Positions 8,612 to 17,901 of a stretch of DNA of 64,000 bases are shown here, piece after piece. The position numbers were made by a program, and so were the translations under genes. The first letter of the stretch is position 1. Each line of letters opens with the position of its first letter. The notes beneath the pieces were generated by a model. The model was not told the DNA's origin. It saw only the letters and a program-made list of their open reading frames with translations, and searched no databases. Source of the stretch: Clostridium sporogenes (GTDB lineage Bacteria > Bacillota > Clostridia > Clostridiales > Clostridiaceae); NCBI RefSeq assembly GCF_001020205.1, contig NZ_CP011663.1:2046001-2110000 (forward strand). Direction: 5' to 3'.

Positions 8612-9748
8612 TTATTTATTAGAGGTGCATTTCTTTTTATTTAAAAACCAATTTTTTATGCCACCCTTAGATAAATTATTTCCTGCTTTAAGTTTTTTAT
8701 TATATATTAATTCATTACCATTTAATATAGAAATAGATCCAAAATCTTCACCTTTTTTAACTTTCCAATTTAACTCTTTAGGCTTATTTATTTTTATAGA
8801 ATAATCTGCTCCATTTTTAAAAGGAATAATTATATCCTTGTCTGCTATTATGTTTACGGAACCTCCCTCAAAGACAGCCTGATCTAAAATATCTCCTTTA
8901 GTACATATTTTTTTAAAATCATAATTATTTTTCACATAATCATGTATTTTCGTTGTCTCATTCCATCTAGGAGTGCAGTTTAAAACTACTATTATAATAT
9001 CATTACCATTGATTTTAGAGGAAGTCACTAAGCATTTACCTGCTTTCCCAGTATACCCTGTTTTAACTCCATCTGCCTCTGGTATCTTCCAAAGTATTTT
9101 ATTTATATTATGGTAATCTCTTGTAAAACTATATTCTTCTTTTCTTACATCTTTAGAGGATACTATTTGGTTAAAGACTTCATATTTCTTAGCCGTTGCT
9201 GTAGCTAGAGCTAAATCATAGGCTGTAGAGTAATGTTCATCTTTATCTAAACCATGAGGGGTTACAAAGTGAGAACTTAGAAGTCCTATTTCACTAGCAT
9301 ATTCATTCATCAGTTTAGAAAAACCTTCTACACTTCCTGCTATACCCTCTGCTATAGCAATAGCTGCATCATTACCTGATCTTAACATAAGGCCATAAAG
9401 TAATTCTCTTAATGTTATTTTTTCACCTTTTTTATAGCCTACTGTTGATCCTTTTATTTTATCTGCATTTTCAGAGATTTCTATTTTTCTATCCAAATCT
9501 CCATACTTTAGCGCTACTAGTGTAGTCATTATCTTTGTAGTACTTGCAATAGGAACTATTTCGTTGGCTGATTTTTCATATAATACTATTCCCGTATCCT
9601 TGTCTATGGCAATGGCACATCTAGCATTAATATAAGGTGGTTTATTTTTTTTAGATTCTTCTTTTCCATAAGCTTTTGTTGGTATTAATGTAACTATAAA
9701 TATTAAAGAAAATATTAATATAAGTTTGTTTTTTAGAGTTTTTTTCAT
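8612..9748 (-). CDS. D-alanyl-D-alanine carboxypeptidase (low-molecular-weight PBP)
   Basis: Secreted, membrane-anchored serine DD-carboxypeptidase that trims the terminal D-Ala from peptidoglycan stem peptides. The 378-residue protein begins with a Lys-rich signal peptide (hydrophobic to about residue 28). It has the S11 triads ASTTKIM (SxxK), SGNDAA (SxN) and VKTGYTG (KTG). A C-terminal beta domain and basic tail follow. The start at ATG 9748 is preferred because a GTG three codons earlier lies directly on the GGAGAG site. A second member of the same family is encoded at 12748-13971; this one has a shorter linker after the signal peptide. Confidence 0.92.
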   Translation of the reverse strand: MKKTLKNKLILIFSLIFIVTLIPTKAYGKEESKKNKPPYINARCAIAIDKDTGIVLYEKSANEIVPIASTTKIMTTLVALKYGDLDRKIEISENADKIKGSTVGYKKGEKITLRELLYGLMLRSGNDAAIAIAEGIAGSVEGFSKLMNEYASEIGLLSSHFVTPHGLDKDEHYSTAYDLALATATAKKYEVFNQIVSSKDVRKEEYSFTRDYHNINKILWKIPEADGVKTGYTGKAGKCLVTSSKINGNDIIIVVLNCTPRWNETTKIHDYVKNNYDFKKICTKGDILDQAVFEGGSVNIIADKDIIIPFKNGADYSIKINKPKELNWKVKKGEDFGSISILNGNELIYNKKLKAGNNLSKGGIKNWFLNKKKCTSNK

Positions 9749-9931
9749 TTTGTTCACTCTCCAGTTATGTTCTATCTATTATTTGTAAAATTTTTTGAAA
9801 AATAAATAGTTTTTTAGTTTACTTTTTAATTTAATTTACATAATTTTTTATATGTTTACTTATATAATTGTTTATATTTTTTTATTATTGGCAATAATTT
9901 ATAATATTTAAATCTCCAGGAGGCTTTTAAC

Positions 9932-10453
9932 ATGCTTTTTTTTATTATTTCAATATTTATAATTTTTATACTTATTTTAATCATACCTTTTAAAATAACA
10001 GTTATATATACTGATAAATACTTTAATGTGTATATATATAATTTTAAATGGAAAAAAGAAGAATCTAAAAATATAAAAAAGCAAAATTATATTAATAAAA
10101 AAACAAATGATAAAAAAGATGATAACAAGAAGAAAAAAGCTTTAAAAGTAACTTTAGAAAAATGTAATTTTAAACCTAAAGCTAATATCTCTGCTTTTTT
10201 AAATTATGATATAGAAGATGCAGCTTATTCGGCTATTATTTATGGGATGCTGCAAAGTATAGTACCTTATATTTACAATTATTTACTTAAAATATTTAAA
10301 CTTAAAAATTTCAAGTATAATATAACTCCTTTATTTAAAAACAAAAATTTTATAGAGTTTAAATTTAAAGGTATATTTTATATAAGCTTGGTAAAAATTA
10401 TATATATATACATTTCATTTAAAATAAATTATAAAAATTTGAAAAGAGCATAA
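9932..10453 (+). CDS. DUF2953 domain protein (YtfI-like)
   Basis: A 173-residue protein with one strongly hydrophobic N-terminal helix (residues 1-20), a lysine-rich middle and a short hydrophobic C-terminal stretch. Size, layout and position immediately before a gerW/ytfJ homologue match the DUF2953 (B. subtilis YtfI) family, which is usually paired with YtfJ in spore-formers. The biochemical role is unknown. The ATG lies 9 bases after CCAGGAGG. The gap to the next gene is 67 bases. Confidence 0.75.
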   Translation: MLFFIISIFIIFILILIIPFKITVIYTDKYFNVYIYNFKWKKEESKNIKKQNYINKKTNDKKDDNKKKKALKVTLEKCNFKPKANISAFLNYDIEDAAYSAIIYGMLQSIVPYIYNYLLKIFKLKNFKYNITPLFKNKNFIEFKFKGIFYISLVKIIYIYISFKINYKNLKRA

Positions 10454-10520
10454 AATAAATTTATTAATAAAATTTTTAAAATAAAAAATCTGTTAATAAA
10501 TTATATAAGGAGGTTTTTTA

Positions 10521-10961
10521 ATGGATAGTCATCCTATTGAAAATTTAATGAAAAATACCATGGAAAACATAAAAGATATGATAGATGTAAATACAATTGT
10601 AGGTGATGCTTTAAATAGTCCCGATGGAACTACAATTGTACCTATATCTAAAGTTTCCTTTGGTTTCGCTTCTGGTGGTTCGGAGTATTTATCTGAAAAA
10701 CAAAATGAGAATGACTTAAATTACCCTTTTGGAGGGGGATCTGGAGCAGGTGTTACTGTAAAACCAGTTGCATTTCTAGTAATAAAAGGTGAACAAATAA
10801 GACTTTTATCTGTAGATCATAAAAATACTTATGAAAAATTAATAGATAATGTGCCTCAAATAATGGATATGTTAAAAGATAAGTTTGGCTATAATAAAAA
10901 GGAAAATGATTCTGAAGAAAATTCTAGCTGTGGCAGCAATTTTAATAATCATGAAATATAA
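10521..10961 (+). CDS. gerW: GerW/YtfJ family sporulation protein
   Basis: Small soluble sporulation protein of 146 residues. The N-terminus HPIENLMKNTMENIKDMIDV and the centre GTTIVPISKVSFGFASGG are hallmarks of the YtfJ/GerW family. In Bacillus this protein is made in the forespore and needed for normal germination. A glycine-rich stretch (residues 72-80) follows, and the C-terminal tail is Asn/Glu-rich. ATAAGGAGG precedes the ATG. It follows the DUF2953 gene as a two-gene unit ending in a strong hairpin at 10963. Confidence 0.9.
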   Translation: MDSHPIENLMKNTMENIKDMIDVNTIVGDALNSPDGTTIVPISKVSFGFASGGSEYLSEKQNENDLNYPFGGGSGAGVTVKPVAFLVIKGEQIRLLSVDHKNTYEKLIDNVPQIMDMLKDKFGYNKKENDSEENSSCGSNFNNHEI

Positions 10962-10962
10962 A

Positions 10963-10998
10963 TAAAAGCCCCTAATATATATTTAAGGGGCTTTTATA
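10963..10998. terminator. Bidirectional rho-independent terminator
   Basis: AAAAGCCCCT and AGGGGCTTTT pair around an AT-rich loop, with T-rich flanks on both sides. It lies between the convergent gerW (plus) and scpB (minus) genes and can serve both. Confidence 0.85.
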
Positions 10999-11022
10999 CT
11001 ACTTTTTAGTTTATTTTAATAA

Positions 11023-11604
11023 TTAATTTTCTTCTTTACTAAATTCTTTTAGTAAATCTTCTAAATTAGGAATAGCTTCTATGCTATCTAAGCCAAAAAA
11101 TTTTAAAAATTCTTCTGTAGTACCATATAAAATAGGTTTACCTGGTACCTCCAGTCTACCACATTCTTTTATAATGTTTTTTTCTAACAGGGTATATATA
11201 GCTCTATCGCTTTTCACTCCTCTTATTTCGTCTATAGCAACTCTGGTAATAGGTTGTTTATATGCTATGATTGATAATGTCTCTAGAGCTGCCTGAGATA
11301 AGGATTGTCTTACATTAGTTTTTAATAGTTTTTCTACATATATGCTATTTTCTGGCTTAGTCACTAGTTGAACAGTTTTATTATATATTAATATTTTTAT
11401 CCCTCTATCCTTACTAGAATAGTTATTTTTCATTTCATTAAGTAATAAACTTACTTTATCCTGTTTACAATTTAGTATAGTTGCTAAATCTTTTATATTA
11501 ATGGGTTCTCCACTCATAAATAAAAGAGATTCTATTATAGATTTATATTTGTTTTTTTGTGATACTTCATTTATTTCTAATTGCTCTTCATAATCTTTAT
11601 TCAC
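11023..11604 (-). CDS. scpB: Segregation and condensation protein ScpB
   Basis: Winged-helix kleisin partner of SMC-ScpA, acting in chromosome condensation and segregation. The 193-residue protein has the family features IIESLLFMSGEPI near the N-terminus and the central QAALETLSIIAYKQPITR.EI..R signature, the second winged helix. It starts at a GTG 8 bases after GAGG. Its first codons overlap the 3' end of scpA by 8 bases, which suggests translational coupling. Confidence 0.94.
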   Translation of the reverse strand: MNKDYEEQLEINEVSQKNKYKSIIESLLFMSGEPINIKDLATILNCKQDKVSLLLNEMKNNYSSKDRGIKILIYNKTVQLVTKPENSIYVEKLLKTNVRQSLSQAALETLSIIAYKQPITRVAIDEIRGVKSDRAIYTLLEKNIIKECGRLEVPGKPILYGTTEEFLKFFGLDSIEAIPNLEDLLKEFSKEEN

Positions 11605-12343
11605 TTACAACGCCTCTTTCTATATGTATATCATTAAAATTATTAGATTGGTATACTTGTATTGTTTTTAACTTTATAAGCTCTAGTATAGCTAAAAAAG
11701 TTACTACTATCTCCATTTTACAACTACATTCTTTTATAAAATCAGAAAAAAGCCACTTTTCTTTTGAACTTATTTTTTTACCGATATATTCTATCTTATC
11801 TTCTATTTTATATTTATCTAATTGTATTTCTCCTTTAAATTCTACATTTTCATTCATTTTATTTGAATACTTATTTATTAAATCATTATATGTATTATAT
11901 AAGCTTAACATTGTTACATCTTTAAGTAATTCTTCTGTAGTTGTTTCTTTATTTTTAACTTCTATAATTTCTGGTTTTTTACTAAAGGATGTTCCACTTA
12001 TCTTTTGACGAGTTTTAAAGAACTCTGCAGCAACTTTAAATTTTTTATATTCTAAAAGCTTGTCTAAAAGTTCTTTTTGAGGATCATTCTCCTCTTCCTC
12101 TTTTTCTTCTTCCACTTTAGGCAATAAATATTTAGATTTTATTTCAATCAGGGTAGCTGCCATAACTATAAATTCTGAAGTTATTTCTAAATCTAACTCT
12201 TCCATTCTATTCAAGTACTGTAAATATTGATTAGTTATTTCATATATACTTACATCATATATTTCCATTTTATTCTTTTTAATTAAATGTAGTAATAAGT
12301 CAAAAGGTCCATCGAAATTATGTATTTTTATATTTAATGGCAT
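11597..12343 (-). CDS. scpA: Segregation and condensation protein ScpA
   Basis: Kleisin subunit that bridges the SMC dimer together with ScpB. The 248-residue protein has the N-terminal LNIKIHNFDGPFDLLLHLI signature, an acidic Glu-rich linker (KVEEEKEEEEND, about residues 86-97), and a C-terminal winged helix with VTFLAILELIKLKTIQV. The ATG follows GGGAGAG. It is upstream of and overlaps scpB. Confidence 0.94.
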   Translation of the reverse strand: MPLNIKIHNFDGPFDLLLHLIKKNKMEIYDVSIYEITNQYLQYLNRMEELDLEITSEFIVMAATLIEIKSKYLLPKVEEEKEEEENDPQKELLDKLLEYKKFKVAAEFFKTRQKISGTSFSKKPEIIEVKNKETTTEELLKDVTMLSLYNTYNDLINKYSNKMNENVEFKGEIQLDKYKIEDKIEYIGKKISSKEKWLFSDFIKECSCKMEIVVTFLAILELIKLKTIQVYQSNNFNDIHIERGVVSE

Positions 12344-12438
12344 TTTTTATCTCTCCCATATTATCTATTAAAAAATTTTCTTCGTTTAATAATTCTAAAT
12401 TAATTGAATAAAGTACATTTAATATTCTAACATAAATA

Positions 12439-12679
12439 TTAGAATAATCTAAATAAAATATTTTCTAATCCTAATAAATCTAGATTTATATCTAGCAAAT
12501 TATATTTATAACACTGCTTTATAGCTTTTATCCAATTACCTTTTCTACATAGGCTATAACAATTCACTTACTATTCTATCATTGCTAGTATTCTTTAGAT
12601 TACCTTTTTTTATGCTTTCTCTTATTTCATTTTCATCTTCTATTTTAAAATCATATCTTAATTTATTTAGTATATTCAT
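12439..12679 (-). pseudogene. Small decayed gene with internal frameshift
   Basis: The 404-base gap between scpA and the carboxypeptidase gene contains what looks like a broken gene. On the minus strand a frame opens at ATG 12679 (MNILNKLRYDFKIEDENEI..), runs 41 codons and stops at 12554. The +1 frame then continues without a stop to 12439 (CYSLCRKGNWIKAIKQC...). Codon use looks coding in both halves. An in-frame ATG with a good AAGGAGG site lies further upstream at 12709 but meets a TAG after five codons. I do not recognise the family. Alternatively these are chance frames in AT-rich DNA. The rest of the gap shows nothing. Confidence 0.4.
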
Positions 12680-12685
12680 ATTTAA

Positions 12686-12721
12686 GTAAAGCTAACATGA
12701 AATATTCATGTTAGCTTTACC
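12686..12721. terminator. Perfect hairpin after the carboxypeptidase gene
   Basis: GTAAAGCTAACATGAA and its complement TTCATGTTAGCTTTAC form a nearly uninterrupted stem. It starts 27 bases after the stop of the 12748 gene. The T run on the minus strand is poor, so the terminator role is moderate. The stem also contains a possible ATG of the decayed gene at 12439-12679. Confidence 0.55.
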
Positions 12722-12747
12722 CTCCTTTTAAATCATATATATTCTTA

Positions 12748-13971
12748 TTATATACCGTTATCTATTAACCTTTCAAATCCACCTTTAAACTGATTAAAAA
12801 TTCCTGACTTTCTTATATTTCTATCAGATGTTATCTTAACCTTACCTATTAAATTACCATCTGAATAAAACTCACATATGCCAACCTCTTCATTTATTTT
12901 ATATTCTTTCTTATTTTCATCTATAATGCATTTATTAGTTATTTTTGTATTTTTACCTTTTTCTACTATAGCGTTTAATTCTTCACAGGATTTTGCCATA
13001 AAATATTTATCTCCTTTAGAATTTAAAGGTATTTTTGATATTACATCTCCTTTTTTAACTATAGTTTTACATTGAAATTTTGAAAATCCGTAATTCATAA
13101 GTTTACTAGCATCTTTATTTCTTATTTTATAGGTTGGAGCACCCATTATTACTGCTAACATTCTTACTCCATCTCGTGTTGCTGTAGCTGATATACAATA
13201 TTTAGCTTCATCTGTAAATCCTGTTTTTAAGCCATCACAGCCCTTAAAAAATCTAACAAGTTTATTATGATTTACTAACCCTATAGGGCTTTTTCTTCCT
13301 TCTGATATGGTTTCCATATATGTTCCTGTATATTTCAATATTTGTTTATGTTTTAATAGTTCTCTTGACATTATAGATATATCATAAGCTGAAGTTTTGT
13401 GACCTTCTTCACTAAGTCCAGTACAATTTTTAAAAGATGTATCTTTCATATTTAATTTTTGAGCTCTATCATTCATCATTTTTACGAATGCTTCTTCACT
13501 ACCTGCTAAGTATTCTCCCATGGCTACTGCAGCATCGTTTCCAGAAGCTATTGCTATTCCTTTTAAAAGTTCTTCAACTGTTCTTTCTTCTCCTACATCT
13601 AAAAGCATGGTGCTTCCACCCATTTTTTTAGCATTTTCACTTATGGTAACTTTATCAGTTAACTTTATTTTACTACTATCTACCGCCTCCATTGATAGAA
13701 GCATTGTCATAATTTTTGTGACTGATGCTGGAGCAAATTTTTCATGAGAATTTTTTTCATAAATAACCTTTCCTGTTGTAGGTTCTATAAGAAGTGCAGA
13801 CTTAGCTTCTACATCTAAACTACCTCCTTCATTAGAATCTTTTTCTTCCGTTTTTTCTTCTTTTTTTAAGTCATTTTGTTTACTGTACGCATTTACAGGT
13901 GTTACAAATACACCAAAAATAAAGGTTATGGTAATTATTACACTGAAAAAGTAATAAATTTTTCTTTTCAT
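12748..13971 (-). CDS. dacF: D-alanyl-D-alanine carboxypeptidase (DacF-like)
   Basis: Secreted S11 serine carboxypeptidase acting on peptidoglycan, 407 residues. The signal peptide ends near VNAYS (residues 26-30) and is followed by a charged Lys/Glu linker. Catalytic motifs are ASVTKIM (SxxK), SGNDAA (SxN) and LKTGFTD (KTG). A C-terminal beta domain and an amphipathic end (FERLIDNG) that could anchor to the membrane follow. In many spore-formers dacF lies near the punA/xerD/spoIIM and scpAB genes, as here, so the dacF symbol rests mainly on context; a dacB role cannot be excluded. AAAGGAGGG precedes the ATG. Confidence 0.88.
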   Translation of the reverse strand: MKRKIYYFFSVIITITFIFGVFVTPVNAYSKQNDLKKEEKTEEKDSNEGGSLDVEAKSALLIEPTTGKVIYEKNSHEKFAPASVTKIMTMLLSMEAVDSSKIKLTDKVTISENAKKMGGSTMLLDVGEERTVEELLKGIAIASGNDAAVAMGEYLAGSEEAFVKMMNDRAQKLNMKDTSFKNCTGLSEEGHKTSAYDISIMSRELLKHKQILKYTGTYMETISEGRKSPIGLVNHNKLVRFFKGCDGLKTGFTDEAKYCISATATRDGVRMLAVIMGAPTYKIRNKDASKLMNYGFSKFQCKTIVKKGDVISKIPLNSKGDKYFMAKSCEELNAIVEKGKNTKITNKCIIDENKKEYKINEEVGICEFYSDGNLIGKVKITSDRNIRKSGIFNQFKGGFERLIDNGI

Positions 13972-14103
13972 TTATAGTTCCCTCCTTTACAAATATTTTC
14001 TCCAGAATTTCATAATATTATCACGGAAAAATTTTCTATAGATAAATAACTAGACTCTGTTAGGAGGAATACTGAAACTAATTATATGTATTTTTTATAT
14101 AAA

Positions 14104-14826
14104 TCAATTTAAAGAAAAATATCTCATTCTAAAACAATTAATAGCGACATAAGCTAATTTATTCATTAATTTATAATTTGCATAAGCACCTATTGGAGCA
14201 CCTATACCTGGAATAATTTGAAACATCTTTGAAAAATCTATATAGTCTCTATACTCTTGCTGAAACTCTCTCCAATTAAAATCATTAATATCCGTTGGCA
14301 ATTCTTTACTATAACTACTCCAATTTATAATTTTATTATAGGTTTTTCTTCTCTCACTTCCCTCTGAGAAAGCTAATTGGAAAATATATAGAATGTATAA
14401 TCTTTCTTTATAATCTCTAGCATCAATCCCATATATATTAGCTAAGTTAAATAAAAAATTAATTTTAATTGTTAATAATATAGGGAAATCTGCAAGACCT
14501 AACATTAGTCCTCCTAATCCTGTACCTGCACCACTAATTGTTGCTGTTTTTCTATATAAATTTAACTTTTCATAAGCTAAATTTTCTCTTTCTTCTAAGT
14601 TTGCTAATTTAGGAGGCTTAATAGTAACATATTTAGAAGTAAAAAGTACAACCTTTATCATATTTTTAACTCCTTCAGTAATTACTTTATGTGCTTTTTC
14701 AGGAATAAAGCTATTGGTTTTATTCTGAACTTTTTTTGTAACTTTATAAACTATAGAATCTCTTTTGGTCATTTCTTTCTTAAACATATTTAATTCATTT
14801 ATAGCATCTATTTCATATTTAGTCAT
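14104..14826 (-). CDS. EcsC family protein
   Basis: A 240-residue protein matching the EcsC family. It has a basic N-terminal half, a glycine-rich stretch (SGAGTGLGGLMLGLADFP, near residues 97-114), then LLTIKINFLFNLANIYGIDA and a C-terminal IPGIGAPIGAYANYKLM. The glycine-rich segments are amphipathic rather than clear transmembrane helices. EcsC proteins often sit beside ABC transporters, but none is adjacent here. Function is unknown. AAGGAGAA precedes the ATG. Confidence 0.8.
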   Translation of the reverse strand: MTKYEIDAINELNMFKKEMTKRDSIVYKVTKKVQNKTNSFIPEKAHKVITEGVKNMIKVVLFTSKYVTIKPPKLANLEERENLAYEKLNLYRKTATISGAGTGLGGLMLGLADFPILLTIKINFLFNLANIYGIDARDYKERLYILYIFQLAFSEGSERRKTYNKIINWSSYSKELPTDINDFNWREFQQEYRDYIDFSKMFQIIPGIGAPIGAYANYKLMNKLAYVAINCFRMRYFSLN

Positions 14827-14927
14827 ACAAAATTCTCCTTATTTTTATTTTAAAAACTAATTTTCACATGATGATTACTAAGCCTAATACTCCACTTGAA
14901 GTTAATAATTATATTTATATATTACCT

Positions 14928-14986
14928 AATTTGTTAGGACCATTAACCTATTTTATATTTAAATATGTTAATGGTCCTAACAAATT
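14928..14986 (-). terminator. Rho-independent terminator
   Basis: AATTTGTTAGGACCATTAAC pairs over 20 bases with GTTAATGGTCCTAACAAATT. It overlaps the stop codon of the phosphodiesterase gene at 14985, and on the minus strand it ends that transcript before the EcsC gene. Confidence 0.8.
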
Positions 14987-16043
14987 ATTTTAATTTAAAT
15001 TTCATATTGACAGGATTATGATCTGTATTTTTAAAATCCATTGAATGAGCTTTTACACTTATAACTTCTATATTATCTGATACTAAAAATCCATCTATAA
15101 CTGCTGTAAAATTTTCTCCTTTTTTATAAGGAGTGGCGTCCGTTCTAGTGGTTGGAACATTTTTATCCGCTACCCACTTAAATTCCTTTGGTTTAAAGTC
15201 ATTAGGTATTTTTTGAAGCCAATCTGGCCACTTTTCTGTGGTTTTAAATATTAAAGGATCCGTTCCCGGTATTAAGTGATTCCAATCTCCACCTACTATA
15301 ATATAATTCCCTTTTTTATATTCTTTTATTATATAATTTCTCAAAAAAGAAAGTTGCTGTTTTCTTATTTTACCACCTTTATCATAAGCAGATAGATGAG
15401 AATTTATAAGAACTAATTCTTTATCATTTTCCAGAGAGATTCTAGACTCTAAAAAGCATCTATCTAATTCTGCCAATTGTCTTGGCCAACTTTCTTTACC
15501 TGGATATTGATATCTAGTGGCTGAATTAACCTTGTACTTAGATAAATTTACTAAGCCTGCATTAACAGTCCCGTGTGGCTTTAATACAGGTACTGGTACC
15601 CAGGGTGTTTTATAATTTAAGGCCATACTTGAAGAATATGCTTTCAAGTTATTTTTTAAATAATCATATTGATTTATTCTAAAACTTCTAGTTGAATTAG
15701 TGTCTACTTCTTGTAAAAATATAAAGGAACTATGATCTTTCTTTAAAAAAGCAGTTATTTCTTTCATATTTTCCATAGTTTTTTCTTTGCTAGATGATCT
15801 GGAACCTTTGCCTCCATCCATAAAAAAATCTTGCTCATCATCCATTCCCGCATAGCCTATATTAAAAGTAGCTATAGAAAAACTATCATTTAAATTTAAT
15901 TTATTATCTGTTTGTCTTTCAATGGATAACTTAATTTTATCCTCTGGTTTATAATCTGTTACTGTCATAAATAAGATATATCCCACTACAATTAATATAA
16001 CTAAAATAATTATGCCCAATAAAACTTGTCCAATTTTTTTCAC
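14985..16043 (-). CDS. Endonuclease/exonuclease/phosphatase (EEP) family protein
   Basis: Membrane-anchored metal-dependent phosphodiesterase or nuclease of 352 residues. One N-terminal transmembrane helix (residues 6-28) is followed by the EEP fold with its characteristic motifs: SIATFNIGY, FIFLQEVD, the acidic GGDWNHL and the C-terminal TDHNPV. These correspond to the Asn, Glu, Asp and His residues of the DNase I-like active site. The substrate is unknown: phospholipid, nucleic acid or another phosphodiester are all possible, and the catalytic part should face outside the cell. It starts at a GTG; the likely site GAGGATGG lies 13 bases away, so the exact start is less certain. Confidence 0.82.
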   Translation of the reverse strand: MKKIGQVLLGIIILVILIVVGYILFMTVTDYKPEDKIKLSIERQTDNKLNLNDSFSIATFNIGYAGMDDEQDFFMDGGKGSRSSSKEKTMENMKEITAFLKKDHSSFIFLQEVDTNSTRSFRINQYDYLKNNLKAYSSSMALNYKTPWVPVPVLKPHGTVNAGLVNLSKYKVNSATRYQYPGKESWPRQLAELDRCFLESRISLENDKELVLINSHLSAYDKGGKIRKQQLSFLRNYIIKEYKKGNYIIVGGDWNHLIPGTDPLIFKTTEKWPDWLQKIPNDFKPKEFKWVADKNVPTTRTDATPYKKGENFTAVIDGFLVSDNIEVISVKAHSMDFKNTDHNPVNMKFKLK

Positions 16044-16109
16044 CTTTAAGCACCATCCTCTTTCTCTTTATATATTCTAAGTATATTTTAACTGGATAAA
16101 ATTATCAAT

Positions 16110-16153
16110 AAAAAACACAATAAACCTAAGTAACATTCTAAGCTTATTGTGTA
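16110..16153 (-). terminator. Rho-independent terminator
   Basis: On the minus strand ACACAATAAGCTTAG pairs with a matching TAGGTTTATTGTGT arm and is followed by a run of T. It is placed 42 bases after the stop of the small gene at 16195. Confidence 0.75.
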
Positions 16154-16194
16154 AGTTTGTATTTATAAATATTAATTTCTAAATATATTCTGTA

Positions 16195-16443
16195 TTAAAT
16201 TTCTAATAACTTTACAGATACCCCTTCTAAAGAAGTTAAATCTTTACTTAAATTTTCTATGTCTTCTTTCTTATTATTTAAAAGTTCTAATAAAACTAAT
16301 CCACACTTTGAACAACTATCATTAGTAGCTTCATGGAGTCCTAATCTTGTTTTTATTATACAACCATTTCTAGTTAAAATCTCTTGAACCTTTGGTGCAA
16401 TTTCATTTCTAGGAGAAATTTTTATTGCCATAATTGAAAACAT
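16195..16443 (-). CDS. Small ACT-like protein, similar in layout to hydrogenase-associated TM1266 family
   Basis: An 82-residue single-domain protein, MFSIMAIKISPRN..., with an alternating beta/alpha pattern and a C-terminal LTSLEGVSVKLLE strand. This resembles the small ferredoxin/ACT-like TM1266 family of putative iron-only hydrogenase regulators. It has two cysteines in CSKCG near residue 44 that could bind a metal. The link to the hydrogenase is inference only; the hydrogenase genes are 12 kb away. GAGGAGG lies 7 bases before the ATG, and it has its own terminator. Confidence 0.6.
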   Translation of the reverse strand: MFSIMAIKISPRNEIAPKVQEILTRNGCIIKTRLGLHEATNDSCSKCGLVLLELLNNKKEDIENLSKDLTSLEGVSVKLLEI

Positions 16444-16544
16444 ATTTACTCCTCCTCTATGTTTTTATAATTATAACATTATATAATTGTAATTTAAATC
16501 TACTAAAAAAATTAAATACTCGTTTATAGAATGCTTTAATTATA

Positions 16545-17849
16545 TTATTTTACTATATCATATATTAAAGGCAATTCTTCTTTTAAATCTTCTTCTATAA
16601 CATAATTATTTAATATATCTTTTGCGGCCTTTTCTCCTTTTATTTTATCATTAGCATAAACATAGGCTATTATATCTCCTTTTTTAACTTTATCTGACCT
16701 TTTCTTGTTTAAAACTATACCTACAGATAAATCTATAATACTATCCTTTGTAGCTCTTCCTGCGCCTAATTCTGATGCTATTATCCCTATATTTTGAGCG
16801 TGAATTTTGTTTATATACCCATTTTTCTCGCAAACTACAGAAATTATATATTCTGCCTTAGGTAATTTATCAGTATTGTCCACTAAAGTATCGTCTCCGC
16901 CTTGAGATCTAACAAATTCTTTTAATTTTTCTATAGCTAATCCTTTTTCTATAGTCTCTAAAAGCATTTTTCTTGCTTCATCTATAGTATTTGCTTTTTG
17001 AGCTAAAATAACCATATTACTTCCTAAAGTTAAACATAATTCTAATAAATCCTTAGGTCCTTTTCCTTTTAGTGTATCTATAGCCTCTTTTACTTCTAAG
17101 GCATTACCTATAGCATAGCCTAAAGGTTGATCCATATCTGATAATATAGCTACAGTATTTCTACCTACACTTTTACCTATATTAACCATTTCTTCTGCTA
17201 ACTCTTTTGCAGTTTCCGGAGTTTTCATAAATGCTCCTTCTCCTACTTTTACATCTAAAACTATTGCATTGGCTCCTGCAGCTATTTTTTTGCTCATTAT
17301 ACTAGAAGCTATCAAAGAAATATTATCTACTGTAGCAGTAACATCCCTTAGCGCATATAATTTCTTATCCGCTGGAGCTAAATCTGCTGTTTGAGCCCCT
17401 ACAGCTATTTTTATATTATTAACATTATTTATAAATTTATGCTCTGTCATATTTACTGAAAAGCCTTTAAAAGATTCTAATTTGTCTATAGTTCCACCAG
17501 TGTGCCCTAAACCTCTACCAGACATTTTAGCTACAGGTATACCTAGAGCTGCTACCATAGGTGCTAAAACTAGAGTAGTAGTATCTCCCACTCCTCCAGT
17601 ACTATGTTTATCAACTTTTATTCCCTGTATTTTTGATAAATCCAATATATCTCCGGAGTTAACTATAGCCATAGTTAAGTCTACAGTTTCTCTTCTTCTC
17701 ATTTTTTGAAAATATATAGCCATTAAAAGAGCTGAAGCTTGATAATCTGGAATATGTCCATTAGTATATTCTGAAATAAAATAATTTATTTCATCTTTGC
17801 TTAATTCTTCCCCATTTCTTTTTTTTAAGATTAAATCATACATTCTCAT
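16545..17849 (-). CDS. pdp: Pyrimidine-nucleoside phosphorylase
   Basis: Cytosolic enzyme that splits uridine, thymidine or deoxyuridine with phosphate in nucleoside salvage. Its 434 residues carry the family signature SGRGLGHTGGTIDKLES (near residue 112), the phosphate-binding KHSTGGVGDTT, and a C-terminal domain with RSDKVKKGDIIAYVYAN. Length matches Bacillus Pdp. The ATG is 8 bases after GGGAGG. It follows punA after a 278-base gap that holds repeat copy 3 and interlocked inverted repeats, so its expression may be set separately from punA. Confidence 0.94.
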   Translation of the reverse strand: MRMYDLILKKRNGEELSKDEINYFISEYTNGHIPDYQASALLMAIYFQKMRRRETVDLTMAIVNSGDILDLSKIQGIKVDKHSTGGVGDTTTLVLAPMVAALGIPVAKMSGRGLGHTGGTIDKLESFKGFSVNMTEHKFINNVNNIKIAVGAQTADLAPADKKLYALRDVTATVDNISLIASSIMSKKIAAGANAIVLDVKVGEGAFMKTPETAKELAEEMVNIGKSVGRNTVAILSDMDQPLGYAIGNALEVKEAIDTLKGKGPKDLLELCLTLGSNMVILAQKANTIDEARKMLLETIEKGLAIEKLKEFVRSQGGDDTLVDNTDKLPKAEYIISVVCEKNGYINKIHAQNIGIIASELGAGRATKDSIIDLSVGIVLNKKRSDKVKKGDIIAYVYANDKIKGEKAAKDILNNYVIEEDLKEELPLIYDIVK

Positions 17850-17901
17850 AATTTATTCCTCCCTATAAAACAATCATTATATAATATAACGCACTGTCTG
17901 G

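Noticed and set aside
11559..12008. 149-codon plus-strand frame opposite scpA/scpB
   Set aside because: Antisense to scpA with a low-complexity Ser/Leu/Ile composition and no start site.
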